This document shows positions 54,940 to 64,000 of a stretch of DNA of 64,000 nucleotides, piece by piece. Position 1 is the stretch's first letter, and each line of letters starts with the position of its first letter. The notes below the pieces were generated by a model. That model worked only from the letters and a program-made list of their open reading frames with translations. It did not search any database and was not told the origin of the DNA. This stretch comes from Pseudoxanthomonas daejeonensis (lineage in GTDB: Bacteria > Pseudomonadota > Gammaproteobacteria > Xanthomonadales > Xanthomonadaceae): positions 34,251 to 98,250 of the forward strand of contig NZ_PDWN01000015.1 in the NCBI RefSeq assembly GCF_010093205.1. The letters run 5' to 3'. Both the position numbers and the translations under genes were made by a program.

Positions 54940-56221
54940 CAGGCAGTCGCGGTGCGGCGGGTGAGGGGATCGGGGAATGGGAGTAGAGCGCCTTGTCCGG
55001 GAACAGGCGTTCGGCCGCGCGCGCCAGTTCCAGGTCGCCGCTGAGCGCGGCTTCGCGCAAGGCGGCGGTCGGCGGATGCAGCAGCCGGTTGGTCAGGGTA
55101 TGGGCGAGGAATTGCAGCACCTCGTCGGTATCGCGACCGCCGGCCAGCTGCTGGCGCGCACGGGCCAGCAGTTCGTCGCGGGTACTGTCACCGAGCGAGC
55201 GCAGGCGCTTGAGCGTCTCCTGGCGGCCGCCGGCATGCAGGGTCTCCATGTAGCGGGCGACCTGCAGGTCGATGATCGCCTCGGCGGCTTCGGCCGCTTC
55301 GTGGCGCCCGCGCCGGTTGTCCTCGACTGCGCGTTCCAGGTCGTCGACGGTGTACAGGTAGGCATCGGCCAGCGCCGCCACGCGTGGCTCGATGTCGCGC
55401 GGCACCGCCAGGTCGAACAACAGCACGGGCTTGCGCCGGCGCGCGGCCAGCGCCGCTTCGACCTGGGCCTGGCGCAGCACCGGTTCGCGGCTGGCGGTGG
55501 CCGAGAACACCACGTCGGCCTCGGCCAGGTGTCGGTCCAGCTCGGCCAGGGGCAGGGCGTAGCCGCCGTGGCGGCTGGCCAGGTCCTGGGCATGGGCGAG
55601 GGTGCGGTTGGCGACGAGCAGGCGGCGCACACCGCCCTTGGCCAGATGCCGGGCCGCCAGTTCGATGGTCTCGCCGGCGCCGATCAGCAACACCGTGGAA
55701 TCGGGCAGGCTGGCGAAGGAGTCCTGCGCCAGCCGCACTGCGGTGGAGGCGACCGATACCGGATTGACGCCGATGCGGGTGTCGGTGCGCGCACGCTTGG
55801 CCACGGCGAAGGTCTGCTGGAACAGGCGATCCAGGCGACCGCCGAGGGCGCCGTGTTCGCGCGCCAGCACCCAGGCGTCCTTCACCTGGCCCAGGATCTG
55901 CGGTTCGCCCAGCACCATCGAGTCCAGGCCGGTGGCCACCCGGAACAGGTGGCGCACGGCGTCCGCGTCGCGATGCCTGTAGAGGTAGGCACCCAGGCCC
56001 TGTGCCTGGCCATCCAGCCATCCGGCAAGGGCTTCGCCATCGGCGGCCACCGCGTAGACCTCGGTGCGGTTGCAGGTGGAGAGCAGGGCCGCTTCGGAGA
56101 CTTCGGGCAGGGCGCGCAGCGAAGCCAGGGCCGTTCCCAGCGAATCGCCGGCAAAAGCTACCCGTTCGCGCAGGTCGACCGGCGCGGTCTGGTGGTTGAG
56201 GCCGAGGAGCCACAGCGTCAT
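54917..56221 (-). CDS. hemA: glutamyl-tRNA reductase
   Basis: A 434-residue enzyme reducing glutamyl-tRNA(Glu) to glutamate-1-semialdehyde, the first step of C5 tetrapyrrole synthesis. The catalytic Cys is in [15 protein letters not shown] near residue 50. The NADPH-binding domain carries [20 protein letters not shown], and the C-terminal dimerisation helix is present. The start at 56221 gives [23 protein letters not shown], the typical N-terminus. It is divergent from the tetratricopeptide gene, with 65 bases between starts. In related bacteria the hemA protein is controlled by haem-dependent proteolysis. Confidence 0.98.
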   Translation of the reverse strand: MTLWLLGLNHQTAPVDLRERVAFAGDSLGTALASLRALPEVSEAALLSTCNRTEVYAVAADGEALAGWLDGQAQGLGAYLYRHRDADAVRHLFRVATGLDSMVLGEPQILGQVKDAWVLAREHGALGGRLDRLFQQTFAVAKRARTDTRIGVNPVSVASTAVRLAQDSFASLPDSTVLLIGAGETIELAARHLAKGGVRRLLVANRTLAHAQDLASRHGGYALPLAELDRHLAEADVVFSATASREPVLRQAQVEAALAARRRKPVLLFDLAVPRDIEPRVAALADAYLYTVDDLERAVEDNRRGRHEAAEAAEAIIDLQVARYMETLHAGGRQETLKRLRSLGDSTRDELLARARQQLAGGRDTDEVLQFLAHTLTNRLLHPPTAALREAALSGDLELARAAERLFPDKALYSHSPIPSPAAPRLPDDPEPAP

Positions 56222-56232
56222 GTTCAGGTGCT

Positions 56233-56241
56233 TGCGATAAT
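56233..56241 (+). promoter_or_regulatory. extended -10 promoter for the TPR-lolB-ispE operon
   Basis: TGC followed by GATAAT (56236-56241) is an extended -10 element 46 bases before the tetratricopeptide-gene start. Downstream in the leader GGGCCG (56256-56261) pairs with CGGCCC (56270-56275), a small hairpin just before the ribosome-binding region. No clear -35 is present. Confidence 0.5.
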
Positions 56242-56286
56242 CTGCTGGCTTCTTTGGGCCGCCATTTTACGGCCCGGTGGGTGCCA

Positions 56287-58032
56287 ATGCCCGTATCAGA
56301 GATTTCCATCGCCCGATCGGGACGTCCGCGTCCCCTCCAGCGCCTGTCGTGGCTGCTGTCGCTGGCCCTGGTCGCCAGCCCGCTGTGCGCGGCCAGGCCG
56401 GCGCCCGACCCGGTTCCGCTGGAGCAGGTGATGGCCGGCGAATACGCCCTGCAGGCCGGGCAGCTGGCCGACGCAGCGCGCTGGTACCTGGAGGCGGCCA
56501 AGGCGGCCGAAGGCGACATCCTGCTGGCCGAACGCGCGACCCGCATCGCGATGCTGGCCAACGACGATGTCCGCGCCGGGCAGTCGCTGAAGCTGTGGCG
56601 GCAGCGCGCGCCCGATTCGCTGGCGCTGCGCGCGGCAAGTGCCTCGTTGGCCCTGCGCGAAGGCCAGGCCCGCAAGGCGCGCCGTGAGCTGGTCCAGCTG
56701 CTGCAGGCGTCCGACCCCAGGGCCTGGCGGTATGCGCTGGTGGCACTGGCCGGCGGACGCGATCCCGACGTCACGGCGAAGGTGATGGGCCAGCTGGTCG
56801 GCGATGGCGTCATTCCGGACGAACTGGTGGCCTGGCAGGAATTCGGCCGGCTGTCGCTGCGCCTGGACAAGCCGCAGCTGGCTGCACGCATCGTCGACGA
56901 GATGGTCCGGCGCTTCCCGGGCGAGCCGCGGGTGGCGGTGCTGCGCGCAGGCCAGCTGCAGCAGGCGGGGCAGACCGAGCAGGCCCGGGCGATGCTGGGC
57001 GTCGCCGAGCCGCGCGCGGAACACGACCCGGAGGTGCGCGCGATGCTCGCCGTCGCCTACGAGGCGCTGGGTGACTTCGATGCCGCCGCCAGGATCATGT
57101 CGCGGGGGCCGCAGGACACCCAGACCTACGGGGTCCGGGCGTCGCTGCTGGCCCGCAGCGAGGACAACGAGGCACTGGCGGCAATGTACGGCGAGCTGTC
57201 GGCGGGCGACGGCGGCCAGCCCGATCCGGCGCGCCGCATGCTGCTGGGGCGCATCGCCGAGTTCCTCAAGCGCCCGGCCGAGGCCGTGGACTGGTATCGC
57301 GGGGTGTCGGGCGGGCCGTTGCGTCCCGAGGCGCGGATCCGCACCGCCGCGGCGCTGTACGAAATGGGGCGTGCCGACGACGCGTACGCCGAGGCCCATG
57401 CCCTGCAGAACGATGCCGGCAGCGACGACGAGGCGCGTCGCAACGCCTATCTGCTGGAGGGCGAACTGCGGCAGCGCGCCGGCAGCATCGAGGGCGAGAT
57501 CGAGGCCCTGGGCCGCGGCCTGGCGGCCTACCCGGACGACGGCGCCCTGCTGTACGCGCGCGCGCTGGCCTGGGAGCGCCAGGATCGGATCGACCGGGCC
57601 GAGGCCGACCTGCGCAAGGTGCTGGTCGCCGAGCCGGAGAACGTGGCCGCGCTCAATGCGCTCGGCTACACCCTGGCCGACCGTACCCACCGCTACCAGG
57701 AGGCGCTGGAGCTGATCGACCGCGCACGCACCGCCGAACCGGACAACGCCGCCATCGTCGACAGCTACGGCTGGGTGCTGTACCGGCTGGGTCGCAACGA
57801 GGAGGCGCTGGTCGAGCTGCGCAGGGCCTGGGGCCTGGCCAAGGATCCCGAGATCGGGGCGCATGTCGGCGAGTTGCTCTGGGTGCTGGGGCGGCGCGAA
57901 GAAGCACAGCGCTACTTCGACGAGTCGCGCAAGCTCGATCCGGACAACCGCTCGCTGCTGCGGGCCGTGGAGAAGCTCGGCCTGCCGGCTCCGGTGGCGG
58001 TGCCTGTGTCGACGACGGAGCCTGCGCCGTGA
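56287..58032 (+). CDS. tetratricopeptide-repeat exported protein
   Basis: A 581-residue exported protein with tetratricopeptide repeats. The signal peptide (LSWLLSLALVASPLCA) is preceded by about 20 residues. Repeats with the A-x-x-x-G-x-x-x-x-A pattern are spread from about 45 to 560; the clearest lie near the C-terminus, including KVLVAEPENVAALNALGYTLADR and YGWVLYRLGRNEEALVELRRA. The protein is probably periplasmic or membrane-associated and acts as a protein-binding scaffold; its partner is unknown. It is translationally coupled to lolB (GTGA), a common arrangement in the family. Confidence 0.86.
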   Translation: MPVSEISIARSGRPRPLQRLSWLLSLALVASPLCAARPAPDPVPLEQVMAGEYALQAGQLADAARWYLEAAKAAEGDILLAERATRIAMLANDDVRAGQSLKLWRQRAPDSLALRAASASLALREGQARKARRELVQLLQASDPRAWRYALVALAGGRDPDVTAKVMGQLVGDGVIPDELVAWQEFGRLSLRLDKPQLAARIVDEMVRRFPGEPRVAVLRAGQLQQAGQTEQARAMLGVAEPRAEHDPEVRAMLAVAYEALGDFDAAARIMSRGPQDTQTYGVRASLLARSEDNEALAAMYGELSAGDGGQPDPARRMLLGRIAEFLKRPAEAVDWYRGVSGGPLRPEARIRTAAALYEMGRADDAYAEAHALQNDAGSDDEARRNAYLLEGELRQRAGSIEGEIEALGRGLAAYPDDGALLYARALAWERQDRIDRAEADLRKVLVAEPENVAALNALGYTLADRTHRYQEALELIDRARTAEPDNAAIVDSYGWVLYRLGRNEEALVELRRAWGLAKDPEIGAHVGELLWVLGRREEAQRYFDESRKLDPDNRSLLRAVEKLGLPAPVAVPVSTTEPAP

Positions 58033-58655
58033 TCCCGCGCCTCCAGCCGGCCGGCCTTGCGCTGGCCGCGATCCTGCTCGCCGGCTGTACGACCGCGCCG
58101 CCGCGCCCTCTCCCGCCCGCGGTCGACGCCGGCCAGGCGCAGGCCATGCAGGAGCAGCGGAGGCAACAACTGGAGGCCATCCCGCAATGGGCGATGCAGG
58201 GCCGGATCGCGGTCAATGTGGCCGACAAGGGTGGCAGCGGCCGACTGGAGTGGCAGCAACAGGGGATGGCCTACCGGGTCTCGCTCAGCGCCCCGGTGAC
58301 CCGCCAGAGCTGGCAGCTGTCGGGTGAGCCTGGCGGTGCAACCCTGGAGGGCCTGGAAGGCGGCCCGCGTTCCGGCCCGGATGCCGGGGTGCTGCTGCGC
58401 GAGGCGACCGGCTGGCAGATCCCGCTGGAGTCGATGGCCTGGTGGGTGCGTGGCCTGCCCTCCCCGGGCGCCGGCGAGCTGGACTTCGGCGCCGATGGTC
58501 GCCTCCAGCGCGTGGTCGCCGAGGGCTGGACCGTCGAGTACCAGGAGTGGCTTCCGGCCACTGCCGGCTGGCCGGCGATGCCGCGGCGGCTGCAGGCCAG
58601 TCGCGAGGGTGCCCGCGTTCGCCTGGTCGTGGATGGCTGGGACGCAGTGCCGTGA
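58029..58655 (+). CDS. lolB: outer-membrane lipoprotein receptor LolB
   Basis: A 208-residue lipoprotein that accepts lipoproteins from LolA and inserts them in the outer membrane. The signal peptide ends in the lipobox LLAGC. The mature part has the antiparallel-sheet pattern of LolB, with [45 protein letters not shown] and [22 protein letters not shown]. The GTG start at 58029 overlaps the preceding stop as GTGA, and the stop overlaps ispE in the same way. It is the middle gene of a coupled operon. Confidence 0.94.
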   Translation: MIPRLQPAGLALAAILLAGCTTAPPRPLPPAVDAGQAQAMQEQRRQQLEAIPQWAMQGRIAVNVADKGGSGRLEWQQQGMAYRVSLSAPVTRQSWQLSGEPGGATLEGLEGGPRSGPDAGVLLREATGWQIPLESMAWWVRGLPSPGAGELDFGADGRLQRVVAEGWTVEYQEWLPATAGWPAMPRRLQASREGARVRLVVDGWDAVP

Positions 58656-59506
58656 ACGGCGGCTGGAGTGAATGGCCGGCCCCGGCCAAGCTGAATCTGT
58701 TCCTGCGTATCACCGGCCGCCGGAATGACGGCTATCACGAGCTGCAGACCGTCTTCCGGCTGCTCGACTGGGGCGACCGGATCTTTCTGCGCAGCCGCGA
58801 CGATGGCCGAGTGGTCCGTCATGGAGACCGCCTGCCGGGCGTTGAAGATGCGGCCGATCTGGCGGTCAGGGCAGCCAGCCTGCTTAAAGATGCGGCTAAC
58901 TGCACGCAAGGTGCCGACATAAGCGTCGAAAAGCATATCCCTGCAGGGGGTGGGTTCGGTGGGGGCTCGTCCGATGCGGCGACTGTCCTATGCGCCCTTG
59001 ACCGGCTCTGGGGCCTGGACATGGGCGAGGACCGGCTCGCGGCGCTGGGGTTGCAGCTGGGCGCAGATGTCCCGGTCTTCGTCCGGGGGCGCTCGGCCTG
59101 GGCCGAGGGGGTCGGTGAAAGGCTGGAATCGATCGCTCTGCCGCCGGCCTGGTATGTGCTGGTGGACCCCGGTATCCACGTGCCCACCGCGGCCCTTTTC
59201 CAGTCCCCGGATTTGACGCGGGATTCCCCGCCCGCGAAAATGGCGGACTTCGCTGCCGGAACGGTCCTCGACAATGCGTTCGAGACGGTCCTGCGCCGTC
59301 GCGAACCGGCCGTCGAGGCGGTGTTCGCCGAGCTGGCGCGGATCGGACTGCCGCGCCTCACCGGTACTGGCAGCGGTTGTTTCGTCGAGTTCGCCCAACG
59401 GGACGCGGCGCAGGACGCACTGGCGCGGTTACCGCGACGGTTGCGCGCCTGGGTCGCTGCCGGCGTGTCGGATTCGCCGCTCCATGGCGCGATGGCGCGC
59501 CTGTAG
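58652..59506 (+). CDS. ispE: 4-diphosphocytidyl-2-C-methyl-D-erythritol kinase
   Basis: A 284-residue GHMP kinase that phosphorylates CDP-methylerythritol in the MEP isoprenoid pathway. The substrate-binding N-terminus [25 protein letters not shown], the ATP-binding glycine loop [17 protein letters not shown] near 95-111 and the C-terminal [10 protein letters not shown] motif are complete. It starts at GTG 58652 within a GTGA overlap with lolB. A tRNA-Gln gene follows within 12 bases, so part of the transcript may be processed at the tRNA. Confidence 0.96.
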   Translation: MNGGWSEWPAPAKLNLFLRITGRRNDGYHELQTVFRLLDWGDRIFLRSRDDGRVVRHGDRLPGVEDAADLAVRAASLLKDAANCTQGADISVEKHIPAGGGFGGGSSDAATVLCALDRLWGLDMGEDRLAALGLQLGADVPVFVRGRSAWAEGVGERLESIALPPAWYVLVDPGIHVPTAALFQSPDLTRDSPPAKMADFAAGTVLDNAFETVLRRREPAVEAVFAELARIGLPRLTGTGSGCFVEFAQRDAAQDALARLPRRLRAWVAAGVSDSPLHGAMARL

Positions 59507-59517
59507 TGGAATGACAC

Positions 59518-59594
59518 AGGGGCGTCGCCAAGTGGTCCAAGGCACCGGGTTTTGATCCCGGCATCCGCAGGTTCGAATCCTGCCGCCCCTGCCA
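59518..59594 (+). tRNA. tRNA-Gln (TTG)
   Basis: A 77-base cloverleaf. The acceptor stem AGGGGCG pairs with CGCCCCT, with G as discriminator and an encoded CCA end. The anticodon loop TTTTGAT between CCGGG and CCCGG gives anticodon TTG at 59552-59554, reading CAA and possibly CAG. The T-loop GTTCGAATC is normal. It lies directly after ispE. A TTGCGAG/CTCGCAA dyad (59598-59604 with 59621-59627) lies downstream. Confidence 0.97.
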
Positions 59595-59720
59595 TGCTTG
59601 CGAGTCATGGACGCGAGTCCCTCGCAATAAACCGCACTTCCAGGTGCGGGGATTGAAAGAACGGAGCGCAGTCCATCGCGCCTCCTCCATGTTCCACACC
59701 TTGTTCGAATCGCCGCCGGG

Positions 59721-60689
59721 ATGACCAAGATGCAAGACGAACGCAGCCTGCTTGTCTTCTCCGGAAACGCCAACAAGGCGCTGTCCAACAGCATCTGCCG
59801 CGAGCTGGGCGTGCGTCCGGGCAAGGCGCTGGTGTCGACCTTCTCCGACGGCGAAGTGCAGGTGGAGATCGAGGAGAACGTACGCCGGCAGGAAGTGTTC
59901 GTGGTCCAGCCGACCTGCGCGCCGACGGCCGAGAACCTGATGGAGTTGCTGGTGCTGATCGACGCGCTCAAGCGCGCCAGCGCCGCCAGCGTCACCGCGG
60001 TGGTGCCGTATTTCGGCTATTCGCGCCAGGATCGCCGCCTGCGTTCTTCGCGCGTGCCGATCACGGCCAAGGTCGCCGCCAAGATGTTCAGCGCGGTGGG
60101 CACGGACCGGGTCCTGACCGTGGATCTGCATGCCGACCAGATCCAGGGTTTCTTCGACGTGCCGGTCGACAACGTGTACGCATCGCCGCTGCTGCTGGCC
60201 GACATCTGGCGCGCCTACGGCACCGAGAACCTGATCGTGGTCTCGCCGGACGTGGGCGGTGTGGTCCGCGCCCGCGCAGTGGCCAAGCGCCTGGATGACG
60301 CCGACCTGGCGATCATCGACAAGCGCCGCCCGCGCGCGAACGTGTCCACGGTGATGAACATCATCGGTGACGTGTCCGGCAAGACCTGCGTGCTGGTGGA
60401 CGACATCGTCGACACCGCCGGGACGCTGTGCGCCGCGGCGGCGGCGCTGAAGGCGCAGGGCGCGACCAAGGTGGCCGCGTACTGCACCCACCCGGTGCTC
60501 TCGGGGCCGGCGGTGGACAACATCACCGGCTCGCAGCTCGACGAGCTGGTGGTTACCGACACCATCCCGCTGTCGCCGGCCGCCCGTGCCTGCGGCCGCA
60601 TCCGCCAGGTCAGCGTGGCAGAGCTGCTGGCCGAGACGATCCGCCGCATCGCGTTCGGCGAATCGGTGAGCTCGCTCTACGTCGACTGA
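59721..60689 (+). CDS. prs: ribose-phosphate pyrophosphokinase
   Basis: A 322-residue enzyme making 5-phosphoribosyl-1-pyrophosphate for purine, pyrimidine, histidine and tryptophan synthesis. The motifs [28 protein letters not shown] with the catalytic loop Arg residues, [21 protein letters not shown], and the PRPP loop [14 protein letters not shown] are present. The start at 59721 gives [14 protein letters not shown] 59730 (MQDERSLL) is also possible. The 126-base gap after tRNA-Gln contains a CCGCAC/GTGCGG hairpin (59632-59649). The gene lies in the conserved ispE-prs-rplY-pth order. Confidence 0.97.
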   Translation: MTKMQDERSLLVFSGNANKALSNSICRELGVRPGKALVSTFSDGEVQVEIEENVRRQEVFVVQPTCAPTAENLMELLVLIDALKRASAASVTAVVPYFGYSRQDRRLRSSRVPITAKVAAKMFSAVGTDRVLTVDLHADQIQGFFDVPVDNVYASPLLLADIWRAYGTENLIVVSPDVGGVVRARAVAKRLDDADLAIIDKRRPRANVSTVMNIIGDVSGKTCVLVDDIVDTAGTLCAAAAALKAQGATKVAAYCTHPVLSGPAVDNITGSQLDELVVTDTIPLSPAARACGRIRQVSVAELLAETIRRIAFGESVSSLYVD

Positions 60690-60743
60690 GTCGGCGCAGC
60701 CACCCGGCCGGCGACATGCGCCGGCCGCCGGGGGACGGCAATG

Positions 60744-60812
60744 CGGAACCGGAAAGCCGGTTCCGGATTCCCGATCCCCGGGAACCGCAAGGCTCGTCTG
60801 GTCGCGGACGAG
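60744..60812 (+). promoter_or_regulatory. multi-hairpin leader of rplY
   Basis: CGGAACCGG (60744-60752) pairs with CCGGTTCCG (60757-60765) across an AAAG loop. The strand GGTTCC (60759-60764) can instead pair with GGAACC (60781-60786), and TTCCCG (60768-60773) with CGGGAA (60779-60784). CTCGTC (60793-60798) pairs with GACGAG (60807-60812). An earlier stem, CGGCCGGCG (60705-60713) with CGCCGGCCG (60719-60727), lies just after prs. Mutually exclusive pairings suggest a regulatory leader. Confidence 0.5.
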
Positions 60813-60889
60813 TCGCCCGGATCACCGCGAGGTGGTCCCTTGAGTGGAATCGCCACGAGGCGTTCCCTACAACTGAAGAGTGAAGAGAA

Positions 60890-61510
60890 ATGGCAACTCA
60901 TGTGATCAACGTCGAACGTCGCGAGGACGAGGGCAAGGGTGCGAGCCGCCGCCTGCGTCGCGATGGCAAGATTCCGGCCGTCGTCTACGGTGGCGACCTC
61001 AAGCCGGTCAACATCCAGCTGGACCACGAGAAGTTGTGGCTGGCCCAGCAGAACGAGTGGTTCTACTCCTCGATCCTGGACCTGAGCCTCAATGGCGACG
61101 TGCAGCGCGTGCTGCTGCGTGACATGCAGCGCCACCCGTACAAGCAGCTGGTCATGCACCTGGACTTCCTGCGCGTGAACGAGAACGAAGTCCTGCGCGC
61201 CGCCGTGCAGCTGCACTTCGTCAACGCCGAGAAGTCCACGGCCGGCAAGACCGCCGGCGTGGTGATCATGCACGAGCTGACGGAAGTCAACGTGTCGTGC
61301 CTGCCCAGGGACCTGCCGGAAGCCATCGAGGTCGACCTGTCTGAGCTGGCCGTCGGCGACGTGATCCACCTGTCGGCGTTGAAGCTGCCGGCCGGCGTGG
61401 AGATCCCGCAACTGAAGCTGGGTGCCGACCATGACGTGGCGGTGGTGATCGCCAAGCACGCCCGCGTCGAGGAAGAGCCGGCTGCCGAAGGCGGCGAAGA
61501 GAAGAAGTAA
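60890..61510 (+). CDS. rplY: 50S ribosomal protein L25/general stress protein Ctc
   Basis: A 206-residue 5S rRNA-binding ribosomal protein of the longer CTC type. The N-terminal L25 domain (about 1-95) shows VERREDEGKGASRRLRRDGKIPAVVYGG and HPYKQLVMHLDFLRV; the C-terminal CTC domain (about 96-190) shows AVQLHFVNAEKS, NVSCLPRDLPEAIEVDLSELAVGDVIHLSALKLP. The acidic tail ends in EEKK. An AAGAGTGAAGAG sequence lies upstream as a possible ribosome-binding site. The 200-base leader contains several hairpins. Confidence 0.97.
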   Translation: MATHVINVERREDEGKGASRRLRRDGKIPAVVYGGDLKPVNIQLDHEKLWLAQQNEWFYSSILDLSLNGDVQRVLLRDMQRHPYKQLVMHLDFLRVNENEVLRAAVQLHFVNAEKSTAGKTAGVVIMHELTEVNVSCLPRDLPEAIEVDLSELAVGDVIHLSALKLPAGVEIPQLKLGADHDVAVVIAKHARVEEEPAAEGGEEKK

Positions 61511-61563
61511 GCCGCTGCGTCCCGCCCGGTGTGCCGGGCGGGACCGCGGTGGGCTCTGCTGCG

Positions 61564-62145
61564 ATGGCGGAACTTCGACTTATCGTCGGGCTGGGCAATC
61601 CCGGTCCGGAACACGCGAACACCCGGCACAACGCCGGGTTTCGTTTTGCCGACGCGTTGGCGCAGCAGGCGGGCGTGCGCTTTGGCCTGGAATCGAAGCT
61701 GTTCGGCGAGACCGCCAAGGTCGACATCGGCGGTCGCGCGGTGTGGCTGCTCAAGCCGGCGACCTTCATGAACCTGTCGGGCAAGTCGGTGGCCACGGCG
61801 TTGCGCTACTGGAAGATCGAGCCGGAACAGGCGCTGCTGGCGCACGACGAACTCGACCTGGCACCAGGCGCGGCGCGGTTGAAGTTCGATGGCGGCCACG
61901 GAGGCCAGAATGGCCTGCGCGACACGATGCAGCACCTGGGGCATGGCCGGTTCCATCGCCTGCGGATCGGCATCGGCCATCCGGGGCACAAGGACCGGGT
62001 CACGGGCTGGGTGCTGGGCAGGCCGGGCAAGGACGATGCGGTGCTGATCGACCGGGCGATCGATGATGCCCTGGCGGTCCTGCCGCTGGCGGTGGCGGGC
62101 GACTTCAACGAGGCGATGAAGCGGTTGCATACCCCGAAGGCCTAG
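61564..62145 (+). CDS. pth: peptidyl-tRNA hydrolase
   Basis: A 193-residue enzyme that releases peptides from prematurely dropped peptidyl-tRNA. Conserved parts are LIVGLGNPGPEHANTRHNAGF with the catalytic His near residue 20, LLKPATFMNLSGKSV, AHDELDLAPGAARLKFDGGHGGQNGLRDTMQHLG and FHRLRIGIGHPGHKD. The start at 61564 gives MAELRLIVGLG; the in-frame GTG at 61531 would add an atypical Gly/Ala-rich leader. It follows rplY after 53 bases, as in many proteobacteria. Confidence 0.97.
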   Translation: MAELRLIVGLGNPGPEHANTRHNAGFRFADALAQQAGVRFGLESKLFGETAKVDIGGRAVWLLKPATFMNLSGKSVATALRYWKIEPEQALLAHDELDLAPGAARLKFDGGHGGQNGLRDTMQHLGHGRFHRLRIGIGHPGHKDRVTGWVLGRPGKDDAVLIDRAIDDALAVLPLAVAGDFNEAMKRLHTPKA

Positions 62146-62216
62146 GTGGCTGCGGGCTGGGATCCGGCGTCGACCGGTGCCCAGCCCCCAATCTCCTGCG
62201 GTGACAACAGAGAATC

Positions 62217-63308
62217 ATGGGCATCAAATGCGGCATCGTCGGCTTGCCCAACGTCGGCAAGTCGACCCTCTTCAACGCGCTGACAAAGGCGGGTATCGCC
62301 GCCGCCAACTTCCCGTTCTGCACGATCGAGCCGAACGTGGGCGTGGTGCCGGTGCCGGACCCGCGGCTGGGCCAGCTGGCCGAGATCGTCAAGCCCGAGA
62401 AGGTGATCGCCACCGCGGTCGAGTTCGTCGACATCGCCGGCCTGGTCGCCGGTGCGGCCAGCGGCGAGGGCCTGGGCAACAAGTTCCTGGCGCACATCCG
62501 CGAGGTCGACGCGATCTCGCACGTGGTCCGCTGCTTCGAGCACACGGACATCATCCACGTCGCCGGCAAGGTCGATCCGCTCTCGGACATCGATACGATC
62601 GATACCGAGCTCGCGCTTGCCGACCTGGACAGCGTCGAGAAGGCGCTCAACCGCGCCGAACGCTCGGCCAAGGCCGGCGAGAAGGACGCCATCGCGCGCA
62701 AGCCGGTGCTGCAGAAGCTGCATGCCGGACTGAGCGAGGGCAGGCCCGGCCGCGCCCTGGGCCTGGATGACGAGGAGCGGGCGCTGGTCCGGGACCTGTT
62801 CCTGCTGACCCTCAAGCCGGTCATGTACGTGGCCAACGTCCTGGAGGACGGATTCCACGACAACCCGCTGCTGGAGGCCGTGCGGGCCCGTGCCGCGGCC
62901 GAAGGCGCCGAAGTGGTGCCCGTGTCGGCGGCGATCGAAGAGGAGCTGGCCCAGCTCGACGACGAGGATCGCGATACCTTCCTGGCCGACCTGGGCCTGG
63001 ACGAGCCGGGCCTGAACCGCGTGATCCGTGCCGCCTACCGCCTGTTGGGCCTGCAGACCTACTTCACCGCCGGCGTGAAGGAGGTCCGCGCCTGGACGGT
63101 CAAGGCCGGCGCCACCGCGCCGCAGGCCGCCGCGGTGATCCACACCGATTTCGAGAAGGGCTTCATCCGCGCCGAGACCATCGCCTTCGACGACTTCCTG
63201 CGCTACCGCGGCGAAGCCGGAGCGCGCGAGGCCGGGCGCATGCGCCTGGAGGGCAAGGAGTACCGGGTCCAGGAAGGCGACGTCCTGCATTTCCGCTTCA
63301 ACGTCTGA
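62217..63308 (+). CDS. ychF: redox-regulated ATPase YchF (Obg-like)
   Basis: A 363-residue P-loop NTPase of the Obg family that binds ATP rather than GTP and associates with ribosomes. The G1 motif is [37 protein letters not shown], followed by a [21 protein letters not shown]3 region; the C-terminal TGS-like domain includes [20 protein letters not shown] and the end [16 protein letters not shown]. The start at 62217 gives [11 protein letters not shown]. The gene is 71 bases after pth and closes the conserved prs-rplY-pth-ychF block. Confidence 0.97.
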   Translation: MGIKCGIVGLPNVGKSTLFNALTKAGIAAANFPFCTIEPNVGVVPVPDPRLGQLAEIVKPEKVIATAVEFVDIAGLVAGAASGEGLGNKFLAHIREVDAISHVVRCFEHTDIIHVAGKVDPLSDIDTIDTELALADLDSVEKALNRAERSAKAGEKDAIARKPVLQKLHAGLSEGRPGRALGLDDEERALVRDLFLLTLKPVMYVANVLEDGFHDNPLLEAVRARAAAEGAEVVPVSAAIEEELAQLDDEDRDTFLADLGLDEPGLNRVIRAAYRLLGLQTYFTAGVKEVRAWTVKAGATAPQAAAVIHTDFEKGFIRAETIAFDDFLRYRGEAGAREAGRMRLEGKEYRVQEGDVLHFRFNV

Positions 63309-63342
63309 CCGCGGCACCGGGCGAAATCGATCTCCGGATCCG

Positions 63343-63371
63343 TTGACAGCGACGGCGGGGATGGTCAGAAT
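63343..63371 (+). promoter_or_regulatory. promoter of tRNA-Tyr/Gly/Thr-tuf operon
   Basis: TTGACA (63343-63348) and CAGAAT (63366-63371) are separated by 17 bases. The bases after the -10 (TGCGGGC) form a GC-rich discriminator typical of stringently controlled stable-RNA promoters. Transcription would start near 63378, some 50 bases before tRNA-Tyr. Confidence 0.7.
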
Positions 63372-63427
63372 TGCGGGCTGTTTCACCCCGGTCGTACGCG
63401 GTTGTACCGGTCGCGGTGGCAGATCCC

Positions 63428-63513
63428 GGAGGGATACCCAAGCGGCCAACGGGGGCAGACTGTAAATCTGCTGGCTTACGCCTTCGGTGGTTCGAATCCA
63501 CCTCCCTCCACCA
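63428..63513 (+). tRNA. tRNA-Tyr (GTA)
   Basis: An 86-base class II tRNA with a long variable arm. Acceptor GGAGGGA pairs with TCCCTCC, with A as discriminator and an encoded CCA. The anticodon stem GCAGA/TCTGC holds the loop CTGTAAA with anticodon GTA at 63462-63464. First of three tRNAs before tuf. Confidence 0.97.
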
Positions 63514-63580
63514 GTTTTAGAAGTGCGGTACGGAACATCGAGGCAAGGCCCGGAGCGGTAGGCCGGGTGTGGTTCCCCTC

Positions 63581-63654
<74 letters not shown>

Positions 63655-63701
63655 TTGCGCCACCCAGTTGTTCCGAGAAACAGGTTCCAAGCGTTCCATC
63701 C

Positions 63702-63777
63702 GCTCACGTAGCTCAGTCGGTAGAGCACCTCCTTGGTAAGGAGGAGGTCGAAGGTTCGATTCCTTTCGTGAGCACCA
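63702..63777 (+). tRNA. tRNA-Thr (GGT)
   Basis: A 76-base tRNA. Acceptor GCTCACG pairs with CGTGAGC, with discriminator A and encoded CCA. The anticodon stem CCTCC/GGAGG encloses TTGGTAA, giving anticodon GGT at 63735-63737. It lies 96 bases upstream of the tuf start. Confidence 0.97.
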
Positions 63778-63873
63778 TATTCGCGGATCCGTCCGCACCG
63801 GGTCTGGCCCCAGGGCCAGGCTTTCGACAAACCAGCAGCACCCCATCTACAACCGTCAGCGAGATAGGCAGCC

Positions 63874-64000
63874 ATGGCCAAGGGTAAATTCGAGCGCACC
63901 AAGCCGCACGTGAACGTGGGCACGATCGGTCACGTTGACCACGGCAAGACGACGCTGACCGCGGCGCTGACGAAGATCGGCGCAGAGCGTTTTGGCGGCG
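63874..64000 (+). CDS. tuf: elongation factor Tu (3' end outside window)
   Basis: The first 42 codons of EF-Tu, the GTPase that brings aminoacyl-tRNA to the ribosome. [20 protein letters not shown] and the P-loop [14 protein letters not shown] near residues 18-31 are unmistakable. The gene runs past the window end. Its position after tRNA-Tyr, tRNA-Gly and tRNA-Thr is that of tufB in E. coli and other gammaproteobacteria, so it is probably co-transcribed with these tRNAs. A second tuf copy in the rpsL/str operon is expected elsewhere but not visible here. Confidence 0.97.
   Translation, partial: MAKGKFERTKPHVNVGTIGHVDHGKTTLTAALTKIGAERFGG

Noticed and set aside
59518..59594. An integrated element using tRNA-Gln as attachment site
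   Set aside because: No integrase gene and no direct repeat of the tRNA 3' end were seen; the flanks are conserved core genes.

Overview
The window is high-G+C DNA (by eye near 70%) with dense, mostly ATGA/GTGA-coupled genes. It fits a chromosome of the Xanthomonadaceae/Lysobacteraceae (Xanthomonas, Lysobacter, Luteimonas and relatives). The basis is ahpC-ahpF-oxyR gene order, a tetratricopeptide gene coupled to lolB-ispE, paired DUF1631 genes, and a tRNA-Tyr/Gly/Thr-tuf block. The genus cannot be fixed by reading. I saw no prophage, insertion sequence, integrase, CRISPR array or rRNA; this is core chromosome with a few clade-specific insertions.

Layout. 1-4.9 kb: the end of a Bat (aerotolerance-type) operon: DUF4381, BatA, a BatB-BatC fusion, BatD. 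4.9-8.6 kb: a dicarboxylate/amino-acid symporter and transketolase. 8.7-12.8 kb (minus): M23 peptidase, L,D-transpeptidase, BolA and a CoA-transferase-family enzyme. 12.9-15.5 kb: a BlaI repressor, a BlaR1-type M56 sensor with a TonB-like C-terminus and a lipoprotein, behind a promoter with two operator-like dyads. 15.6-19.4 kb (minus): modABC, an S1/P1 nuclease and OmpW. 19.6-26.4 kb: gapA and pgk flanking a DUF2339/DUF3999 membrane pair, with strong terminators. 26.5-30.6 kb (minus): rnk, oxyR, ahpF and ahpC, with an OxyR-like site upstream of ahpC.

30.7-36.5 kb: prmC and a prolyl aminopeptidase, then a five-gene minus block (nitroreductase, 5'-3' exonuclease, NUDIX hydrolase, N-formylglutamate amidohydrolase, DUF2242 lipoprotein). 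36.7-41.4 kb: two tandem DUF1631 paralogues. 41.5-46.9 kb: a proton-translocating transhydrogenase locus split by a minus-strand ECF sigma module, with an unidentified membrane protein coupled between pntAB and pntB. 47-53.8 kb: sufT, ybaK, a one-domain asparaginase, DUF2069, a WrbA-like flavoprotein, YihY, a TlpA-like thioredoxin, acylphosphatase, PPK2 and moaB. 53.9-64 kb: the conserved core prfA/hemA, tetratricopeptide protein-lolB-ispE, tRNA-Gln, prs, rplY, pth, ychF, tRNA-Tyr, tRNA-Gly, tRNA-Thr and the start of tuf.

The genes cover central carbon metabolism, peroxide defence, redox balance, envelope maintenance and translation. No clearly novel system stands out. The best leads are a 34-residue predicted secreted peptide heading the sigma-factor operon, the unknown protein inside the pnt operon, the BlaI/BlaR1-TonB module, the DUF1631 pair and the folded rplY leader.
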